A stretch of 64,000 nucleotides of DNA from Paenibacillus paeoniae. GTDB lineage: Bacteria; Bacillota; Bacilli; Paenibacillales; Paenibacillaceae. The DNA lies in NCBI RefSeq assembly GCF_003388735.1, contig NZ_QUBQ01000006.1, positions 243,773 through 307,772 of the forward strand, in the 5' to 3' direction. The notes beneath the pieces were generated by a model. It searched no databases. It was not told the origin of the DNA and saw only the letters and a program-made list of their open reading frames with translations. This document shows positions 7,101-15,695 of this stretch, piece by piece. How positions within the stretch are numbered: the first letter of the stretch is position 1; the number at the start of each line of letters is the position of its first letter. A program made the position numbers and the translations under genes.

Positions 7101-9764
7101 TTGAATCGCTGCAATCAAGGCAGATGCATCAGCTTCAACCATGCCATTATCGGTCTCACCGTTGCCGTCCTGCATCTCAACGACGCCGATAATATCCGGC
7201 TTTTTCATATTGGAAACGATGGATTCTGCTAATTTGTTCGTTTTGTCTGCTCCTACGCCCGGATAGTAGTTCTCGATATTGTAAGAAGCAACCAACAACT
7301 TGCTGTCATCGACATCAATCGTCGTCATCTCCTGTTGGAACGAGCCACGCGTAATGGTAGGCAAGCTGCCGTTGGCCGGGATGACTTTGAAGTTGCCGTT
7401 GTTGTAGCCGATTACACCCGTAACGTCTCCTGCGAATTTATCGCCTGTATTCACTTCTTGACCCGGATTTCCGTATGCGATCAGCAGACGCTGCGGATTC
7501 AGGTTGTCCTGCTCCTTCAGCACCAGGCCTCCAGCAGGCGTAATAACGTCCGCATCATCATTCTCGATCCGTGTCGGGATGTTGTACAGCATGGAATTGC
7601 CGCCACCGCTTGTCCAATACGGGCTAAGAATGGTTGGCGTCGGCAACGTAACGAGCATGCCTTCCAACGATTCGTAGAAATCGATAGCATCCTCTTCCGG
7701 CTGGAATTCCTTCATTTCATCGTTGTCGATTATTGAAGAAGGAATAGCTTTTCCGTTTTTGCCCAAAACAACAGGCTCCGGCATCTTGTAATGATGATCC
7801 GGCTTGATCGTTCTCGACGACATCGTAATTTGTGTCGAAGTCAGATTGCTGGCGCTGCCTTCATTGAATTCGGACACCATACCCGATACGGCAACCAGAT
7901 CGCCGACGGCCGGCTTCAGCAACTCACTCGTGCTGTAGACAAAAATACCTTCGGATGTATTGTCGTTATCGTCAGGCTCCGGATCTTGCATGAAGAAACC
8001 TTTGTAAGCGCCTGTGGCGAACGTGTATCCATATTGCGTGACAATGCCTTCCACATCGGATACTTGCTGGCCAGCATACTCGGATGAATGAGACTCGCCT
8101 TGAATATCGTGAATGCGCAGCTGCTCAGAAACTTCATAGGCGAACGTGTAGACTCCGCTCACTTCGCTGCCGGCAACTGTAATGGCTTTGATGACAACAT
8201 CTGCATTTACCTTAATTGGTCCATCGTACAGTTTGCTTGCAGATGTTGGAGTGGAGCCATCCAGCGTATAGTAAATCTTCGCTCCGCTCATTGGGCTTGT
8301 AAGCGTCACGTCACCGCCGATTATAATACGGCCCGCTCCGGGACTTGCCATAACCGACAGCATGTTCTCGACAAGTGCTGTCTCGCCAAGCGGAATAAAC
8401 TGATAGTCTGCGTTGAATTGTTTGATCACGCCTGTAATCTTCTCGAAAGTCGCGCCCGCTTTCAACTTGGACAGACTGGAGTAGATCGTGAAGCTCGCGC
8501 CGCCTTGGCTTGCTGTTACTCGGCTGCCGTTCACGCTATCGATCGTTACGTTCTCCAGCGTAACCAGCTCTGCTTCATGTGCCTCGCCGTTTGCTGTCGA
8601 CAGATCAGCTCCCGTAACCAGCTTTGGCTCCGGCAATCCAACATTTTCTTGGACAACCTTATACGTCAGCCCGCTCTGAGGCTTCAGCTCTTGCAGATTG
8701 CTATAAATGTCCATGACACCGCCAACTTCAACACGATCGCCGACTTTGGCAAAATTGTTGTAGCCATACAGCACGATGCCTGCTGTCTCATCCTGAATGT
8801 ACATCTCAGCGCCCTCGATAAACGTTACGACGCCTTCCGTCCATGCATTTTGTCCCTTATCATTCACTCGGGCCGTAGCAACATCCGTTTTCTCCAGAAT
8901 CGTATAGTCGAAAGTCGATTCCGGGCTATCCGACATGCCTGGCGCTTTACCGTATGCCTTGATCGTCGTCGCTTCGTTAAGGACGATCGCTCCTGTATAC
9001 GGTGCATAAGTACCTGCTCCAACAGCCGCTTCAATGGATGCGCCTGCTGTAGCTGTGTTCAGCGACACTTCCGTACCTGCAGGCCATGCATTAGGCGCAG
9101 GCGAAGCCGTTACCGCACTTACCGCCAGCTCATTGTAGGCACTGTTGCGCGGGTCCGGCGACTTGACTTCGAAGTCTGCCAAGTTATTGTTCGTATCCTC
9201 GCCGCGGCTGGAGCTAGGTGCGCCCGCAGCTGCTTTCCGAATCGCTGCCGTTGTATTGGTCAGCGCTGGAGTTGGGCTTGTCTCGGATTGATTGGCAGTT
9301 CCGTAGCCGACCAGATCGATCGTGCTGCCGGTTCCGTCTACCAAATCTACCTTTCCGTTTGCTCCGGCCATAGCCAGAGCTCCACTGGCATCTGGAGTCG
9401 GCAACTCCTTCGTACCGCCTGCTCCTGGCGCTTGCTGTATGAGATAATACCCTTTGGCGTCAATAGTTCCGCTAATTTTCGTTACATTCGTCTCATCGTT
9501 GAACGTCCCGGTTGCGCTTGCATATCGCACCTTCCAGTCCGTCATCGTGACGGGTTGATTCGTCGGATTGTACAGCTCGATGAAATCGTGCTTATACTCG
9601 GCTCCGGCGTTTCCTCCGCCTCCATACACCTGTGAAATCACTACATGACTTGCCTCCGCCGCCTTTACCGGGGCGCCGATACTGCTGAGCGTGCTGCCAA
9701 CTAGCAAAACAGCTGCCAGCACCATGCCTGTCTTTCTCTTCATTCGAGAAATCCATCCCTGCAT
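4167..9764 (-). CDS. S-layer-anchored multidomain nuclease and 5'-nucleotidase (YhcR-like)
   Basis: 1865 residues with a signal peptide (about 1-35, ending VKAAEA). Domain order, rough positions: lamin-tail domain 40-165 (VVISQVYGGGGNAGAEYKHDF); two chitobiase-C-terminal-like modules near 215-290 and 470-545 (YYTLDGSTPT); OB-fold nuclease-type regions between them and to 800; endonuclease/exonuclease/phosphatase domain 820-1125 (VASYNIENYY, GVVEMQDGNG, ALGDLNDF, RVSDHDAV); 5'-nucleotidase metallophosphatase 1135-1360 (HTNDTHANLD, DAGDVFSGT, FGNHEFD, GGHSHTK); 5'-nucleotidase C-terminal domain 1425-1590 (NLGNLIADG, NGGGIRDS); a Pro-Thr linker; three SLH domains 1675-1865. The plan matches YhcR-type wall nucleases with an SLH anchor in place of a sortase signal. 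It probably degrades extracellular nucleic acid to nucleosides at the cell surface. The start has GAGGAG 9-10 nt upstream. Both sets of metal-binding motifs look intact. Confidence 0.92.
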   Translation of the reverse strand: MQGWISRMKRKTGMVLAAVLLVGSTLSSIGAPVKAAEASHVVISQVYGGGGNAGAEYKHDFIELYNPTNQPVTMTDWKVRYASATGTFNDETNVTKISGTIDAKGYYLIQQAPGAGGTKELPTPDASGALAMAGANGKVDLVDGTGSTIDLVGYGTANQSETSPTPALTNTTAAIRKAAAGAPSSSRGEDTNNNLADFEVKSPDPRNSAYNELAVSAVTASPAPNAWPAGTEVSLNTATAGASIEAAVGAGTYAPYTGAIVLNEATTIKAYGKAPGMSDSPESTFDYTILEKTDVATARVNDKGQNAWTEGVVTFIEGAEMYIQDETAGIVLYGYNNFAKVGDRVEVGGVMDIYSNLQELKPQSGLTYKVVQENVGLPEPKLVTGADLSTANGEAHEAELVTLENVTIDSVNGSRVTASQGGASFTIYSSLSKLKAGATFEKITGVIKQFNADYQFIPLGETALVENMLSVMASPGAGRIIIGGDVTLTSPMSGAKIYYTLDGSTPTSASKLYDGPIKVNADVVIKAITVAGSEVSGVYTFAYEVSEQLRIHDIQGESHSSEYAGQQVSDVEGIVTQYGYTFATGAYKGFFMQDPEPDDNDNTSEGIFVYSTSELLKPAVGDLVAVSGMVSEFNEGSASNLTSTQITMSSRTIKPDHHYKMPEPVVLGKNGKAIPSSIIDNDEMKEFQPEEDAIDFYESLEGMLVTLPTPTILSPYWTSGGGNSMLYNIPTRIENDDADVITPAGGLVLKEQDNLNPQRLLIAYGNPGQEVNTGDKFAGDVTGVIGYNNGNFKVIPANGSLPTITRGSFQQEMTTIDVDDSKLLVASYNIENYYPGVGADKTNKLAESIVSNMKKPDIIGVVEMQDGNGETDNGMVEADASALIAAIQAKGGPEYIYTDIAPQNKKDGGAPGGNIRVGFLYNPDRVSLADSANGKGSATQAVQYTAAADQLTHNPGRIDPTNEAFASSRKPLAAQFVFNGKKVIVIANHFNSKSGDNGPFGVVQPPVLSSEAQRHKIAAVVNDFVKNVLAQNPDANIVALGDLNDFQFTKTATILKGNELDNLIDKLPLNERYTYTFDGNSQVLDHILVSKNLTSRAEVDVVHLNADFSPSAGRVSDHDAVMAQIDLREGFPLTILHTNDTHANLDTTSSPNSILRRVTAIKEAKASATNPILVDAGDVFSGTLYFNKYLGQADLEFMNLVGYDAMTFGNHEFDKDSKVLSDFIGNAEFPFVSSNVDFSADAILKDMFKSEIGKPGLKKNIYPAIIMNVDGEEVGIIGLTTEDTANIASPGDVKFKDAVKSAKDTVAMLEAENINKIIVLSHLGYEADLELAKAVPGIDIIVGGHSHTKLDEAIVDRTQPNAPKLIVQTGEKGQFLGRLKVLFDEAGVLVDWNTELISIDAKDGANYVIAEDQEAKQILDTKYKPGIVELTETVVGQTNVVLNGVRTDVRSKETNLGNLIADGMLAAAKAAGTNAVIALQNGGGIRDSINEGPITQGEVLTVLPFNNDLVTIMLTGQEIKEAMENGVSTITTTKDGRFPHIAGMRFDYDSTKPVNERVVRIEVKNGNRYVPLDPKKTYEVATNAFTAKGGDFYASLEKAYKEGRVNLLYLPDYEVLTNYIQKAGTITAKTSAVEGRIVDLKGSPLPTPTPTTPTTPTTPEPTPTPTPTPTPTPTPTPTPSPEVSFEDVGSHWAKESISKAVAAGIVNGYGDGSFRPDGQATRAEFITMVGRALKLENTAGGSLNFADAGQVPAWAQAFFAQLIKDGVITGYEDHTLRPSKSLTRTEMTVILVRALGIKVDPNAKTSFADTKDIQPWAQPYIAAAVEAGLVEGMGGNRFAPEAKATRAQVVTLLLSVQEYVKGKQE
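4734..4836 (-). repeat. Pro-Thr linker coded by simple short repeats
   Basis: About 100 bp of near-repeats of GGTGTC/GGCGTTG on the plus strand encode the TPTPTP-type linker between the nucleotidase and the SLH domains. Such tracts can change length by slippage in steps of 6 bp without breaking the frame. Confidence 0.85.
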
Positions 9765-9873
9765 GTTTTTTGTCTCCTCTCTTTACCTTGGGAATCCATG
9801 AACTAGAATCAATACTAGAATCATGGCCTCATATAGAGTAGTTCCGAAATGTCATCGATACATCAACATGAAA

Positions 9874-10110
9874 TTAAGTTCTAGTAAAGGTGAACATTTG
9901 TTCAAGTAGATAGAGAGAGTTTTCCTTCCTCGCGATTAGATGGGTGGCATAACGGGCTACATGGTTTAAATCATGAAGCACCGCCACTAAAGTATGACCT
10001 TGTTCATTGAGATCTGTAAATAATTCGAGCAGTTCAATTTGATGTGCAATATCCAGATAGGTCGTCGGCTCATCCAAAAGCAGCAGCGGCGTTTGTTGGG
10101 CAAGCAGGTT
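9874..10110 (-). pseudogene. Relic of a siderophore-type ABC transporter ATPase (FecE/FhuC-like)
   Basis: Only the middle of an ATPase remains: LLAQQTPLLLLDEPTTYLD (Walker B and D-loop), IELLELFTDLNEQGHTLVAV, then LHDLNHVARYATHLIA (H-loop). The Walker A, Q-loop and LSGGQ parts that should precede it are absent, with an in-frame TGA just upstream, and after ARKE the sequence no longer resembles the family. The fragment is similar in motif to the intact ATPase at 59753-60610. It is best read as a dead fragment left by a deletion next to the nuclease gene. Confidence 0.75.
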
Positions 10111-10322
10111 TCAAACACTGTTGAATACCTCCTGTAATTTATTTCTTAAAATCATTTACCTCTCTTCAAACATCACATAAAATGAACATAAATAGATAGT
10201 TTTCATCTAAAATTTCAATGCTACTACGAAGGTACAACTGTGGGCATCTGAGATTTTAAGATTTTTTAGCTGTTGCCAATGAGGTGAGCTTTACCAAGGC
10301 GCATATATGAGGAGTCGTTACG

Positions 10323-10727
10323 TTGAAAATGAAAACCCTAATATCCCCGTTAGTTCTGTTAATCATTCTACTTACGGCCTGCAGCAATAGTTCAAAAGTA
10401 TATGATTTAGCGACCATTACCCAACTATTCGAAGAGGCAGAACTCCATCTCAAACCTCAAGCCGGAGATAGCTACCCCATTGTAATGAGCATAGAACCAA
10501 GAGTCTATGAATTATTGGATGATAGCTTATATATTTACGTTTTCAAAGCGGAGGATGATCTTGCTGAAGCTTTAAAAAGTGTACATATAGAGGATCTATT
10601 TAACGTCCCTCCCTACGTGTATCAATTAAATAACATATTGATTTTATATATGCCTTTATCCCCTACTGATGTAAACTTTGAAAAACAAATTCATGATATT
10701 ATTCATAATGAACAGGCTCAAAAATAA
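10323..10727 (+). CDS. Small putative lipoprotein, unknown function
   Basis: 134 residues. The start is a TTG at 10323 with GAGGAG 8 nt upstream; the ATG two codons later would be 14 nt away. A lipoprotein signal peptide is clear: basic MKMKTL, a hydrophobic stretch SPLVLLIILL, and the lipobox LTAC with Cys near residue 20. The mature part (about 115 residues, acidic) shows no enzyme motif. It stands alone, on the opposite strand to its neighbours, so it is probably its own transcription unit. I do not recognise a family. Confidence 0.75.
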   Translation: MKMKTLISPLVLLIILLTACSNSSKVYDLATITQLFEEAELHLKPQAGDSYPIVMSIEPRVYELLDDSLYIYVFKAEDDLAEALKSVHIEDLFNVPPYVYQLNNILILYMPLSPTDVNFEKQIHDIIHNEQAQK

Positions 10728-10824
10728 CGACTTGAAACTCAATAAAGTGGCTTTGCCCCGTAAGAACGAAGTCACTATAATGCCCGCTTCCTAAGCTATA
10801 TCCTAGTCTGTCTATTTTGTTGTC

Positions 10825-10860
10825 ACAAAAAAAACAGCTGCTCAGTAATGAACAGCTGTT
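10825..10860 (-). terminator. Terminator of the secreted GH30 gene / glycan operon
   Basis: AACAGCTG and CAGCTGTT form a stem around an 11-12 nt loop, followed on the minus strand by TTTTTTTT. It lies 18 bp past the stop at 10878. Confidence 0.85.
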
Positions 10861-10877
10861 CTCGAAAGCTACACCGG

Positions 10878-13151
10878 TTATTGTAATCTAGTTAGCTTAA
10901 AGTCATCAATAGCGGCCCAGTTTCCAGCTGCCGCATTGGAATGTACGCCAATGGTTATGGTACCGTTCGTGACATTAATATTATCTATAACTAGCTGTGT
11001 CCAATTCCATGGTATGGACAGCCCGTCAATAGAATCATATCGTGCTGCTCCTCCATAATTGCTTGCCTCAAGCCTTAGCTGATTTTGCCCGCCGCTGGAA
11101 CGAACCCATACCGTAGCCCGGTAAACGCCGTTGCTGACTCCCACAGCCTGGTAAGTCGTTTGCTGATAAGCAGCTGCCGCATTATGATGGACCAGCTTGT
11201 AAGTGCCGCTGTGCGGATAATCATTGTCTACGCTATGCACACTTGCGGCCCCGGATGGATACCACGCGCTCCAATTCGTTGTATTCCCGCTTTCAAAACC
11301 AGGGTTCTGGAGCAAGTTCGCAGAAGTAAATTGAATTGAATTCAGATTTGCTCCGCCTTTGAATACAAGATAGATATCCTTTACCCCCGAGGCACCTGTT
11401 AAGGATGCAGAGACAGAAGTCCAATTCTGCCAACCACCCGTACCATTGACCGGAATTGTACCCAGCAAAGGACCGCTAGGGCTATTGGTCCGCACTTCAA
11501 TCGAGGTGTTGGTATGGCCATTGGCCACGCGGGCCGTTACGCCATTGATGCCGGCAATATCGACATTTTTATACAACAGCCAGCTGTTGTTTTTCGTAAA
11601 GCTGATATTCAGGCCGCCATGAGTATCCTCACTTGTCTGCGGTACAATATCGAATGCTTCATGATAAGAAGAAGCACGCAGCTCTCTGTCGCCTGGAATG
11701 ACAGTCGCAGGTTTGGATTGGGTTCCGGACCATTTGAAGGTAGCTGCTGATTTGGCAGGAAGCGTGTACGAATAAGACTGATCGCCCCATACCACATCAA
11801 ACGAATGATCGGAGCTCGTCTCATTATAAGCAACTAGCACTTTGCTTCCATCCGGATTTTTGAAAGCTGCATTATGCAGACCCCACGCGTAGCCTGTTGA
11901 AGCAATGCGAACTGCCCCCGGCAGAACGAACTTGCTAAAGTGGCCCATCGAGTAATAAGATTCGGTATACTTCACATTCCCCGATGCCTGATTAATTTCA
12001 ATCAGACCTGTACAAGTGGTACAACCGCCATTGGTAGGTCCATTATTCGTGTCTAATGCAAGATTCCAGGCAATAAAGTTTTTGGACCAGTGCCGCATCG
12101 TTTTGGTCAAATTTTTCATATCCACATCGAATTGCCCCGTTGTTTGTTCTGTCCATATGCCGCTGGTACACTCCGTTTGATACGTGCCTTTGCTCGGGAT
12201 TCGGTAGTGCATAGTAGACATAACCGATGCCTCGCCGCCATAACAATGCCAAGCGGAGCCATCCGTGTATGCAGTTGCCGCTGCATCTGTATAATACTCA
12301 GGCAGAAAATAATCAATATCCCAGTTATGGTCAAAGGCAAAAATTTTAACGTTTTTACCGCTAAGCGCCGGCCCCAAATTATTTTTCACAAAGTTGGCCT
12401 GCTCCTGTGGGGTCATATACATCCCTGGATAACCCGTAGACGCCCAGCGCGGCTCGTTTTGCGGTGTAACGGCGTATATAGGCAACCCTTTACTATTGTA
12501 GGCATCCACAAAATTAGCAAAGTAAGTAGCAAAATCACCATAGTTGGCTGTCTTCAATTTGGCAGTATCTCCACCAAGCATGGATCCATTTTCCTTCATC
12601 CAACCTGGCGCACTCCATGGCGAAGCCATAATTTTCAGGTTTGGATTTAAGGCACGCGCTTGCTGGAGCAATGGAATGATATTGATTTCATCATGAGCAA
12701 TGGAAAATGGAGCTGTGGGCGAGTTTTTGTAATTATAATTGCCTACATGAGAGAAATCTGAAGCCCCCATCGGCTGCCTGAGCCAGTTGACGCCTATTCC
12801 ATTAGTTGGGCTAAATAAATTGGTCATGACGGCCGTTCTTGCTGATGGACTTAATTTTTCATTAATAAGGTAGGCAGAGGAATCGGTAAGCGAAGCCCCG
12901 AACCCCTCAATAGTCTGAAATGTACTGTTCTCATCTACAAAAATAGCATTGTAGCCATGGTTGCGATGTTTGGAGAAAGTCTGAGATGCTTGGGGAGCCA
13001 GCTTGCTCGACAACCCCGAATCTGTGAGCCATACCTGTACGGTTTCTCCTGCTGCAGATACGGTTTCAGTAGGTACTATTGATAAATTCGACCATACGAG
13101 CGTGAATGCAAGTAAACCAGCTAGGATACCAGAACGCTTCCATTTCTTCAT
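10878..13151 (-). CDS. Secreted GH30-family glycosidase with carbohydrate-binding modules
   Basis: 757 residues if started at the ATG at 13151 (GGGAGG with 9-nt spacing; the upstream ATG at 13160 abuts the ribosome binding site). Signal peptide about 1-35 (cut near VSAAG). GH30 catalytic region about 60-480: IEGFGASLTDSSAY, MASPWSAPGWMK, the acid/base Glu in TPQNEP (about 233) and the nucleophile Glu in TECTSG (about 325). A CBM6-like module (GDRELRASSYHEAFD) follows at about 485-610, then a CBM4/9-like C-terminal module beginning LLQNPGFESGN. GH30 includes beta-1,6-glucanases, glucuronoxylanases and glucosylceramidases; the subfamily cannot be fixed by eye. It is the last gene of the transport operon, with 30 bp between it and the binding-protein gene. 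Confidence 0.88.
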   Translation of the reverse strand: MKKWKRSGILAGLLAFTLVWSNLSIVPTETVSAAGETVQVWLTDSGLSSKLAPQASQTFSKHRNHGYNAIFVDENSTFQTIEGFGASLTDSSAYLINEKLSPSARTAVMTNLFSPTNGIGVNWLRQPMGASDFSHVGNYNYKNSPTAPFSIAHDEINIIPLLQQARALNPNLKIMASPWSAPGWMKENGSMLGGDTAKLKTANYGDFATYFANFVDAYNSKGLPIYAVTPQNEPRWASTGYPGMYMTPQEQANFVKNNLGPALSGKNVKIFAFDHNWDIDYFLPEYYTDAAATAYTDGSAWHCYGGEASVMSTMHYRIPSKGTYQTECTSGIWTEQTTGQFDVDMKNLTKTMRHWSKNFIAWNLALDTNNGPTNGGCTTCTGLIEINQASGNVKYTESYYSMGHFSKFVLPGAVRIASTGYAWGLHNAAFKNPDGSKVLVAYNETSSDHSFDVVWGDQSYSYTLPAKSAATFKWSGTQSKPATVIPGDRELRASSYHEAFDIVPQTSEDTHGGLNISFTKNNSWLLYKNVDIAGINGVTARVANGHTNTSIEVRTNSPSGPLLGTIPVNGTGGWQNWTSVSASLTGASGVKDIYLVFKGGANLNSIQFTSANLLQNPGFESGNTTNWSAWYPSGAASVHSVDNDYPHSGTYKLVHHNAAAAYQQTTYQAVGVSNGVYRATVWVRSSGGQNQLRLEASNYGGAARYDSIDGLSIPWNWTQLVIDNINVTNGTITIGVHSNAAAGNWAAIDDFKLTRLQ

Positions 13152-13181
13152 ACCAAACATCCTCCCATAACCTAATTATTT

Positions 13182-14729
13182 TTATTGAGCCACTGCTAAC
13201 TTCCAAGCCTGCAATTGCCTCTCAATTTCTTCAATGACTTTATCGATGCCAGCACGCTGCCGTTTTTCGATATACTCCTCCAGCTTCTCATCCGCACTAA
13301 CGGATCCGGTATTAAGACGCGGACCGTATTCGTCATTGACCGTCTGCAGATTTGCTATTTCCGTTTGGACAGGTTCAGGATCGAATGTAAAGCCCAGTAT
13401 AGGCGACGATTGCGCCTGTTTATTTTCTTGAAGGGTAAGCGATTGTGTCTCCGGATCCTGCCCTTCCTGCAGGTAAGCAATGAAACCGTTTCCAAAAACC
13501 CACGTCTGATTGGGGTTATAGCCCCCTTCTTCCAGCGGTTTGATGATATTGTCGGCAACCTTCTCATAATGCTTGCCTTCAATGCCGTAGCTGACCAGAT
13601 TAAGCAGCTCCGGGTTCGTATTTAACAAGTTCAGAAACATCATAGCTCGCTCTGGATTAAGGGAAGTTTGGCTGATTGCCTGCATCGACTGTATGATCGT
13701 ATTCGTTCCAACGAAGGGATCGGAAGTAGGCGCCAGCACAATATCTTGTCCGCCAGAAGCATTTTTTTCCTCAGCCTCTTTGCCCGGCTTCAACACATTT
13801 TCGAATGAAACCGCAATCTGACCTGTTTTCTTGCGTTCATCAAGTGCTTTTACAACAGGCGCATCCTTATTAATTAATCCATCCTTGTACCAACTGTGCA
13901 TTAAGTCCAGATATTCACGGTATTCAGGCGTCTTGACCATATCTACGACCTTTATATCGGAATCTGTTCGATAAATGCCAGCCAATGCTTCATTCGATAT
14001 GAATTCCAATTGATTGTAGGTCGTCTTCATGTTTTCGAAATTGCCGTTGCGAGTCAAGGCAAATGGAATGATGTCTGGCTCGTTTTCTTTAATCTTCCGC
14101 AGGAACGGCTCCATGTCCTTGACTGTCTTTATCGTATTGACGTCCAACTGATATTTATCGGCAAAACGCTTTTGAATCAGAAAACCTTCTTTATTGGTTA
14201 TCGTTTGATAGTTTAGAATGGCATATGTTTTTCCATCCACTTTCAGTGCGTCCCATACCTGTCCAGGCATGCTGGCATACAATTCGGATGCAGAGGACTG
14301 AAGCCACTCATCGATTTGGATGAAAGCCCCTCGACGCGCGTTCTGCGCGTAATTGAACATCCAAAATGAAGTCCAGGCCATATCAAACTTTTCTGAAGCT
14401 GCCACCATGGTCTGCAATTTCGACTCGTAGCTGCCTCCATCCACTGGCATCAGCTTAATGGTTGCATTAATCGCTGCAGTTGTAATTTTATTGATTTCTG
14501 CTTCAACTGAGGCTGTTTCCGGTTGTATGCTCCATTGCGGATAATACCATGTCAATTCAACAGCCGGTAATTCGCCCGCTTGCTGGCTCGCCTCCGGCGC
14601 TTCCTTCGTTGGTGTATTCGTTTCCTTCGTTGGCAAATGATTTGCGTTCCGTTCTGAGCAAGCCGTAAGTAAGACGACAATCGCCAGTATTAAAATAAGT
14701 CCTGCCTTGCCCCTTCTCCATTCCATCAT
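13182..14729 (-). CDS. Sugar ABC transporter solute-binding lipoprotein (YtcQ/LplA type)
   Basis: 515 residues. A lipoprotein signal (RRGKAGLILILAIVVLLTAC) has its lipobox Cys at about residue 24. A Thr/Pro/Glu-rich tether follows, then a long extracellular solute-binding protein fold (VELTWYYPQW, KFDMAWTSFWMF, GFTFDPEPVQTEIANL), typical of the large binding proteins that partner YteP/LplB-type permeases. AGGAGGG lies 6 nt upstream of the start. The gene sits between the permeases and the secreted GH30 enzyme, so its ligand is probably an oligosaccharide released by that enzyme. The ligand itself cannot be read from sequence. Confidence 0.9.
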   Translation of the reverse strand: MMEWRRGKAGLILILAIVVLLTACSERNANHLPTKETNTPTKEAPEASQQAGELPAVELTWYYPQWSIQPETASVEAEINKITTAAINATIKLMPVDGGSYESKLQTMVAASEKFDMAWTSFWMFNYAQNARRGAFIQIDEWLQSSASELYASMPGQVWDALKVDGKTYAILNYQTITNKEGFLIQKRFADKYQLDVNTIKTVKDMEPFLRKIKENEPDIIPFALTRNGNFENMKTTYNQLEFISNEALAGIYRTDSDIKVVDMVKTPEYREYLDLMHSWYKDGLINKDAPVVKALDERKKTGQIAVSFENVLKPGKEAEEKNASGGQDIVLAPTSDPFVGTNTIIQSMQAISQTSLNPERAMMFLNLLNTNPELLNLVSYGIEGKHYEKVADNIIKPLEEGGYNPNQTWVFGNGFIAYLQEGQDPETQSLTLQENKQAQSSPILGFTFDPEPVQTEIANLQTVNDEYGPRLNTGSVSADEKLEEYIEKRQRAGIDKVIEEIERQLQAWKLAVAQ

Positions 14730-14760
14730 GGTGCGCCCTCCTGTTATGGTTTGTGCAACG

Positions 14761-15669
14761 TTATTCCTTTATGGACCCCACTGTAAGCCCTTTCACAAAA
14801 TACCGCTGGAAAAACGGAAAAATAAACATCATTGGCCCTGCGCCAAGTACGGCTAAAGCCATTCGCGCTGTCAGGCTTGGAAATTTGGTCACATCAATCT
14901 GACCGCTCATATACCTTGCATTTGCGGCGAAAAATTCAATCGAATTCATCGTTCGATATAGCATTAACTGTATCGAGACAAGTTTGTTATTGTCAATAAA
15001 CAATAGTCCCAGCCACCAATCATTCCAATAAACAAATGAAATGAATAGCCCTACAGTAGCAAGTGCTGGTGTTGCCAAAGGCAAAACGATTGTAAAAAAG
15101 GAACGATACTCACTGGCTCCATCTATTTTGGCCGATTCCACCACTTCAATGGGTACCCGATCAAAGAACCCTTTCATAATTAAGACATAGAACGGATTAA
15201 CCAGATAGGGCAAAATCAAGACCCACAGCGTATCCTTTAGGTGCAGATATTTCACAACCAAAATATAAAAGGGAACCAGACCGCCATTGAACAACATCGT
15301 AAAAATAACGAAAAATGAAGTTGCTTTCCTATACGCATAGTCTCGGCGCGCCATGACATAAGCAATCATTGCCGTAAGCAGCAAACTGATGATCGTTCCC
15401 ATTACGGTAACCATAACTGTAATGGAATAAGCATTCAGCAGCATACCCGGATATTGAAAGACGATTTTATACCCTTCAAGACTGAATATCTCTGGCCACA
15501 GACGATATCCCTTTCTAATGATAGAATCCTCACTAGAAAACGATGCCATCACAACTAGCAGCAGAGGAAGCACCATCGCAACCGTGACGAGAACAAAAAT
15601 AAGATGTGTAACTATACGAAGAGACGGCCTCATAGCTGCTACTCGCTCCTTCCTGATTAGTTTATTCAC
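14761..15669 (-). CDS. Carbohydrate ABC transporter permease (YtcP/LplC type)
   Basis: 302 residues with six hydrophobic segments. The cytoplasmic EAA loop reads VESAKIDGASEYRSFFTIVL, the segment that contacts the ATPase. The C-terminus FQRYFVKGLTVGSIKE is typical of the CUT1 family. The GTG at 15669 has AAAGGG very close; an ATG at 15633 with AAGGAG 12 nt upstream is an alternative start. It lies 26 bp after the partner permease gene. No ATPase gene is in the operon; in related Bacillales systems the shared ATPase MsmX energises such importers, and this is inferred here. Confidence 0.9.
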   Translation of the reverse strand: MNKLIRKERVAAMRPSLRIVTHLIFVLVTVAMVLPLLLVVMASFSSEDSIIRKGYRLWPEIFSLEGYKIVFQYPGMLLNAYSITVMVTVMGTIISLLLTAMIAYVMARRDYAYRKATSFFVIFTMLFNGGLVPFYILVVKYLHLKDTLWVLILPYLVNPFYVLIMKGFFDRVPIEVVESAKIDGASEYRSFFTIVLPLATPALATVGLFISFVYWNDWWLGLLFIDNNKLVSIQLMLYRTMNSIEFFAANARYMSGQIDVTKFPSLTARMALAVLGAGPMMFIFPFFQRYFVKGLTVGSIKE

Positions 15670-15695
15670 CAGCCCTTTTGCGCCTTATTCTGCAT

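Noticed and set aside
8088..9635. A 515-codon plus-strand frame opposite the nuclease gene
   Set aside because: Its codon pattern is the mirror of the well-supported minus-strand gene, with no ribosome binding site or domain.
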